64,000 nucleotides of DNA from Pseudomonadota bacterium. GTDB taxonomy: Bacteria; Pseudomonadota; Gammaproteobacteria; UBA9214. Made by a program: the position numbers and the translations under genes. The first letter of the stretch is position 1; every line of letters starts with the position of its first letter. The notes below the pieces were generated by a model. It was given only the letters and a program-made list of their open reading frames with translations, ran no database searches and was not told the origin of the DNA. Shown here piece by piece: positions 61,196-64,000 of the stretch. The DNA is taken from NCBI GenBank assembly GCA_041395565.1, contig JAWLAI010000003.1, positions 500,498-564,497 on the forward strand, written 5' to 3'.

Positions 61196-62089
61196 ATGGA
61201 CGAGGGCTTCATCGATCTCCGCCAGGCCGGCGACTACACGTCCGGCAGCGACAGCTTCTGGCCGTCCTTCACCGACATCATGATGGTGGTGGTGATGATC
61301 TTCATGATCAGCAGCACCATCCTGATGATCCGCAACTGGGAGCTGGTGCGCGAACTGCGCGCCACCATCGCCTCGGAGCGCGAGGCCAAGGCCATGGCCG
61401 AGACCGCGACGCATACCAGCGAGACGCTGGAGGAGCGCCTGGCGCAGGCACAGAGCGAGATCTCCGAGCTGCGCATGCAGCTGATGCGCAGCAGCGAGAT
61501 CAACAAGGCGACCAGCCGCGAGCTGATCCAGGTGCGCCAGCAGGTGCGCACGCTGGAGAGCGAGAGCAAGGGATTCCAGGCGCGCCTGCAGCAGTCCGCC
61601 GCAGATCTGCGCCAGGCGCAGGACACCCTGCGCCAGCGCCAGGAGGAACTGACGCGACAGCAGGCCAGGGTGTCGGAGCTCGAACAGCTCGAACTCGTCC
61701 GCAAGGACGAACTCGAGGCGCTGCGCGCGCAGTACGCCGATTCGGAACTGCAACTGACCAATCTGCAGGGCAGTTACGACGAGCTCAGCGTGAAGTACAA
61801 CAAACTGATCAAGCCGGCACGCAGCGCGGCCGGCAAGTATCTGGTATCGGTACGCTACCGCAAGGATGACGGCAAGTACCACCTGGAGTTCAAGGAGATG
61901 GAGAACGAGGAGTACCAGACGCTGACGCGCCAGGAGCTGGACAAGCGGCTTGCGGCCCTGAAGGACGAGTACTCCGGTCAGCTCTACGTCAAGGTCGTTA
62001 TCCCCAAGGACAGCGGGCTGTCCTATAACGAGGCCTGGGGGTTCACCCAGGACATCCTGACCAGTTACGACTATTACTACCAGGAGTAG
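61196..62089 (+). CDS. ExbD/MotB-like protein with long coiled coil
   Basis: A 297-residue protein. One N-terminal helix with an Asp at its start (FWPSFTDIMMVVVMIFM, Asp27) matches the proton-carrying helix of ExbD/TolR/MotB. Residues about 46-200 are a continuous charged coiled coil (EERLAQAQSEISELRMQLMR). Residues 205-297 form a compact C-terminal domain (GKYLVSVRYRKDDGKYHLEF, LDKRLAALKDEYSGQLYVKV) resembling the ExbD periplasmic fold, with no OmpA peptidoglycan-binding motif. It must pair with the channel gene three bases upstream. Cargo and function are unknown. Confidence 0.8.
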   Translation: MDEGFIDLRQAGDYTSGSDSFWPSFTDIMMVVVMIFMISSTILMIRNWELVRELRATIASEREAKAMAETATHTSETLEERLAQAQSEISELRMQLMRSSEINKATSRELIQVRQQVRTLESESKGFQARLQQSAADLRQAQDTLRQRQEELTRQQARVSELEQLELVRKDELEALRAQYADSELQLTNLQGSYDELSVKYNKLIKPARSAAGKYLVSVRYRKDDGKYHLEFKEMENEEYQTLTRQELDKRLAALKDEYSGQLYVKVVIPKDSGLSYNEAWGFTQDILTSYDYYYQE

Positions 62090-62168
62090 CGGCACCTGAG
62101 GCGCTGCCGTGATGCATGCGGGTCGTGGACACGGCCCGCGCCTGCGAATGCCCCGCGCTGGGTCCAGG

Positions 62169-62687
62169 TTACTCCAGGGTCATGATCCGGCCCAGCGCCT
62201 GCTGCATTTCCGCCACGCTCACGTGATGCGCCCAGTAGGGCTCGTCGAGCTGCTGGCATTTCAGGCGCACCACCTCCGGCTGCCGGTCGGAGTGCAGCAT
62301 GAGCGTGGTGGTCGACATCACGGGGTTGTAATCCCCGCCGTCCAGCGTGAGGGCGGCCAGCTGCAGGCCGGCCGTGCCGGCCATGAAGCGGTCACGGTGG
62401 ATGCCGGTCACGCTGAATCTGTCCGCTTGCACCGTACGCTCGACCGGCGCTACCGTGCGCAGCTCGAGAATGCAGTGCGGCTGGTATTCCGCGGCGCTGT
62501 TGGTCGGCCGGACCCGGCCGGCCTGGATGTAGACGCTGGCGTAATCCGCGCGGATGGTCAGCGGCTGGTTGAGCGTGACGCCGGTCAGCTCCGGTTGCGG
62601 GGTCGGTCCGGTGGGGCGCTGGTAACCGGGCAGTGACTGGCACGCGCCGAGCAGCAGCGCGAGCGCACACAGGGCAGGGGTTCGCAT
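62169..62687 (-). CDS. Hypothetical lipoprotein
   Basis: A 172-residue protein with a signal peptide and lipobox (CALALLLGACQS, Cys16). The mature part is beta-rich (TLNQPLTIRADYASVYIQAG) with two Cys (PHCILELRT and LKCQQLD) that could form a disulfide. No family is recognised. It is convergent with the ExbD-like gene; no functional link is shown. Confidence 0.7.
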   Translation of the reverse strand: MRTPALCALALLLGACQSLPGYQRPTGPTPQPELTGVTLNQPLTIRADYASVYIQAGRVRPTNSAAEYQPHCILELRTVAPVERTVQADRFSVTGIHRDRFMAGTAGLQLAALTLDGGDYNPVMSTTTLMLHSDRQPEVVRLKCQQLDEPYWAHHVSVAEMQQALGRIMTLE

Positions 62688-62736
62688 AAACGGCCTCCAA
62701 TCCGGCGGGCGCCGGACACTGGTACCCCTTGTAGCA

Positions 62737-62793
62737 GGGGTCAGAGCACATTTTCCTTACCAGGAATATAAGCAAAAAATTTACTCTGACACC
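62737..62793. repeat. Imperfect inverted repeat (GGTGTCAGAGTAAATTT type)
   Basis: The left arm GGGGTCAGAGCACATTTTCC (62737-62756) and the inverted right arm, reading GGTGTCAGAGTAAATTTTTT (62793-62774), match at about 15 of 20 positions around a 17-base centre. Such GGTCAGAGTAAATTT sequences commonly flank or derive from REP-associated IS200-like transposase units; no transposase gene is present. AT-rich compared with its surroundings. Confidence 0.55.
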
Positions 62794-62809
62794 AATTTAC
62801 AGTCACCCA

Positions 62810-63514
62810 TTATTCCGGCAGCCGCGCGCGCAGGGTGTCACGGTCGATCCACCACCGGCCGCCGACGATGGTGTCGAGGATGGCCGCCAGCCGCGCGAAC
62901 AGCTCCGGCACATCGTTGAGGCCCAGGATCTCGGTCCACATGCGGATCATCTCGGGGTCGTCGATGCCGCGATGGCGTTTCGCCACGCCGGCCACCAACT
63001 GGTTGGTGAAGAAGGTCAGGCTGTCGTGTTCCTCGCCCGTACTGCGCAGATCGGCGATGTAGTGGGCGGCCATGGCGGCGACCGCGCCGCCGTCGGAGTT
63101 GTCCGGGGTTTCGTCGACGATGTGCTGGAGCATGGCGACGGTCAGTGCCGCCGGCACCGGAAAGGTGACCGCCAGCCACACACCGTTGCCGAGTGCGGCC
63201 AGCGACTCCGGCCGGTCGCACTGGAACAGGATGTCGCAGGCCTCCACGGCGTCCTGCCACGCCGCACCCCCGGCGAACACGTCGAACGCCGCCCGCGCCT
63301 GTGCCCAGCTGTCGTCGAACTGCTGCAGCCCGAGCAGGGTCTCGGCGATGTCGAGCTGCAGGCGGGCGCGCGCGAGCGGGGCAGTGTCAGCGGGCAACGC
63401 AGCGAGCGCCTGTTGCTGGGTCTTGAGCTGGGCCTTGAGCGAGGGGCGTGAATCGGAGAGGTCGATGCCGCTCTTGTCGCCCAGTACCATGTGTTCCGGA
63501 TTGTCGTCTTTCAT
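62810..63514 (-). CDS. Hypothetical helical protein
   Basis: A 234-residue cytoplasmic protein with no signal peptide. Residues about 28-110 are Ala/Leu/Gln-rich helices (LKAQLKTQQQALAALPADTA, LDIAETLLGLQQFDDSWAQA) resembling tetratricopeptide-like repeats. The C-terminal half is also helical and acidic. No family is recognised. Its ATG overlaps the stop of the metallophosphoesterase gene, so the two are translationally coupled. Confidence 0.7.
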   Translation of the reverse strand: MKDDNPEHMVLGDKSGIDLSDSRPSLKAQLKTQQQALAALPADTAPLARARLQLDIAETLLGLQQFDDSWAQARAAFDVFAGGAAWQDAVEACDILFQCDRPESLAALGNGVWLAVTFPVPAALTVAMLQHIVDETPDNSDGGAVAAMAAHYIADLRSTGEEHDSLTFFTNQLVAGVAKRHRGIDDPEMIRMWTEILGLNDVPELFARLAAILDTIVGGRWWIDRDTLRARLPE

Positions 63515-64000
63515 TCGGCTACCTGTTGTCTGCCTGCCGGCAGACTGATGTCATGCAGGGAAAAGGTCAGGGTGGCGAGGTCCCCGAGCACCCATGTGGC
63601 CGGCGCCTTGATGCCGCCGACTGTGCCCGGGTTCACCAGCCAGGTCCGCCCCCCGGCCAGGTTGGCGACCGTGCGGATGTCGGCGCGGTGGTCGTGGCCG
63701 CAACAGACCAGGTCCCAGTCGCCGGTGGCGGCCATGGCCTGGGCATAGTGCGGGTAGTGCACCAGGAAGATGCGGCGTCCGGCCAGTTCGAGTCCGGCAT
63801 CCTGGCCGTAGTAGTGCGTGCGGTTGGCCGGCTGCGCGGCGATGCGGCCCATCATATAGAGGTCGCCGCTGTTGTTGCCGTGGATGACATGCACCGGGAG
63901 GGCGAACGGACGGAGCACCTCCAGCGTGCTGGGCGCGACCACGTCACCACAATGCAGCACGGCCTCGGCACCGGCGTCCGCCGCTGCGGCGACGGCAGCC
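63511..64000 (-). CDS. YfcE/MJ0936-type metallophosphoesterase (partial, N-terminus outside window)
   Basis: The frame is open to the right edge, giving at least 162 C-terminal residues. Metal-site motifs are present: AVLHCGD, VIHGNNSGD, FLVHYPHYAQ and VCCGHDHRADI, followed by LVNPGTVGG, in the order of YfcE-like phosphodiesterases. The first metal-binding motif (DxHG) must lie beyond the window. It probably hydrolyses a phosphodiester; the substrate is unknown. Confidence 0.88.
   Translation of the reverse strand, partial: AAVAAAADAGAEAVLHCGDVVAPSTLEVLRPFALPVHVIHGNNSGDLYMMGRIAAQPANRTHYYGQDAGLELAGRRIFLVHYPHYAQAMAATGDWDLVCCGHDHRADIRTVANLAGGRTWLVNPGTVGGIKAPATWVLGDLATLTFSLHDISLPAGRQQVAE

Noticed and set aside
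60267..62089. Zorya-type anti-phage system
   Set aside because: The channel pair is reminiscent of ZorA/ZorB, but the partner lacks the peptidoglycan-binding domain and no ZorC, ZorD or ZorE helicase or nuclease gene lies nearby.

Overview
The window is a GC-rich piece of a gammaproteobacterial chromosome. The gene order coaBC-dut-algC-argB, pyrE beside an exonuclease III/Crc-type gene, and proC-yggT-yggU divergent from pilT-pilU resembles Pseudomonas and the purple-sulfur/sulfur-oxidiser side of the Gammaproteobacteria (Chromatiales and relatives). Genus-level placement is inference. No tRNA, rRNA, CRISPR array, prophage or intact transposase was seen.

Layout. 1-4.8 kb: small or poorly characterised genes (SGNH hydrolase, glutathione S-transferase, a PEP-CTERM protein, a lipoprotein) and mutM. 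4.8-5.1 kb: a cluster of four hairpins. 5.1-9.2 kb: an ABC transporter of the gliding-motility GldFG type with a DUF4340 protein. 9.5-13 kb: a solitary HyuA-type gene, rpmB-rpmG with promoter, leader hairpin and terminator, and radC. 13-21.8 kb: coaBC-dut-algC(long form)-argB, a DUF4124 coiled-coil protein, a TSUP transporter, pyrE and an ExoIII-type nuclease. 22-28.5 kb: ampG, yggU-yggT-proC, and the twitching ATPases pilT-pilU. 28.6-36 kb: a PyrK-like flavo-iron-sulfur reductase, a sugar epimerase, a third PilT/PilU-type ATPase with a frameshifted tail, glnE and ilvE.

36-55 kb is an envelope-glycan locus: msbA, a CHCC zinc-finger protein, an ELM1-family protein and three translationally coupled glycosyltransferases. 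Next come a frameshifted GT2, a CmcI-type methyltransferase, a GNAT and a DegT aminotransferase in visibly AT-richer DNA. A CDP-sugar set follows (rfbF, rfbG, a 3,5-epimerase-type protein, a zinc-binding C-methyltransferase). The locus ends with DUF6165, a GT9, a GT10 fucosyltransferase-type enzyme, a lipid A-type acyltransferase and waaA. Together these suggest synthesis, decoration and export of lipopolysaccharide carrying a modified, possibly branched amino deoxysugar.

55.5-64 kb: tolC, a rhodanese and pcm, then a TPP riboswitch in front of thiC. Next is a two-gene MotA/TolQ/ExbB-type channel paired with an ExbD-like coiled-coil protein of unknown role, the least explained system in the window. 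The window ends with a lipoprotein, a helical hypothetical protein and a metallophosphoesterase cut by the right edge.
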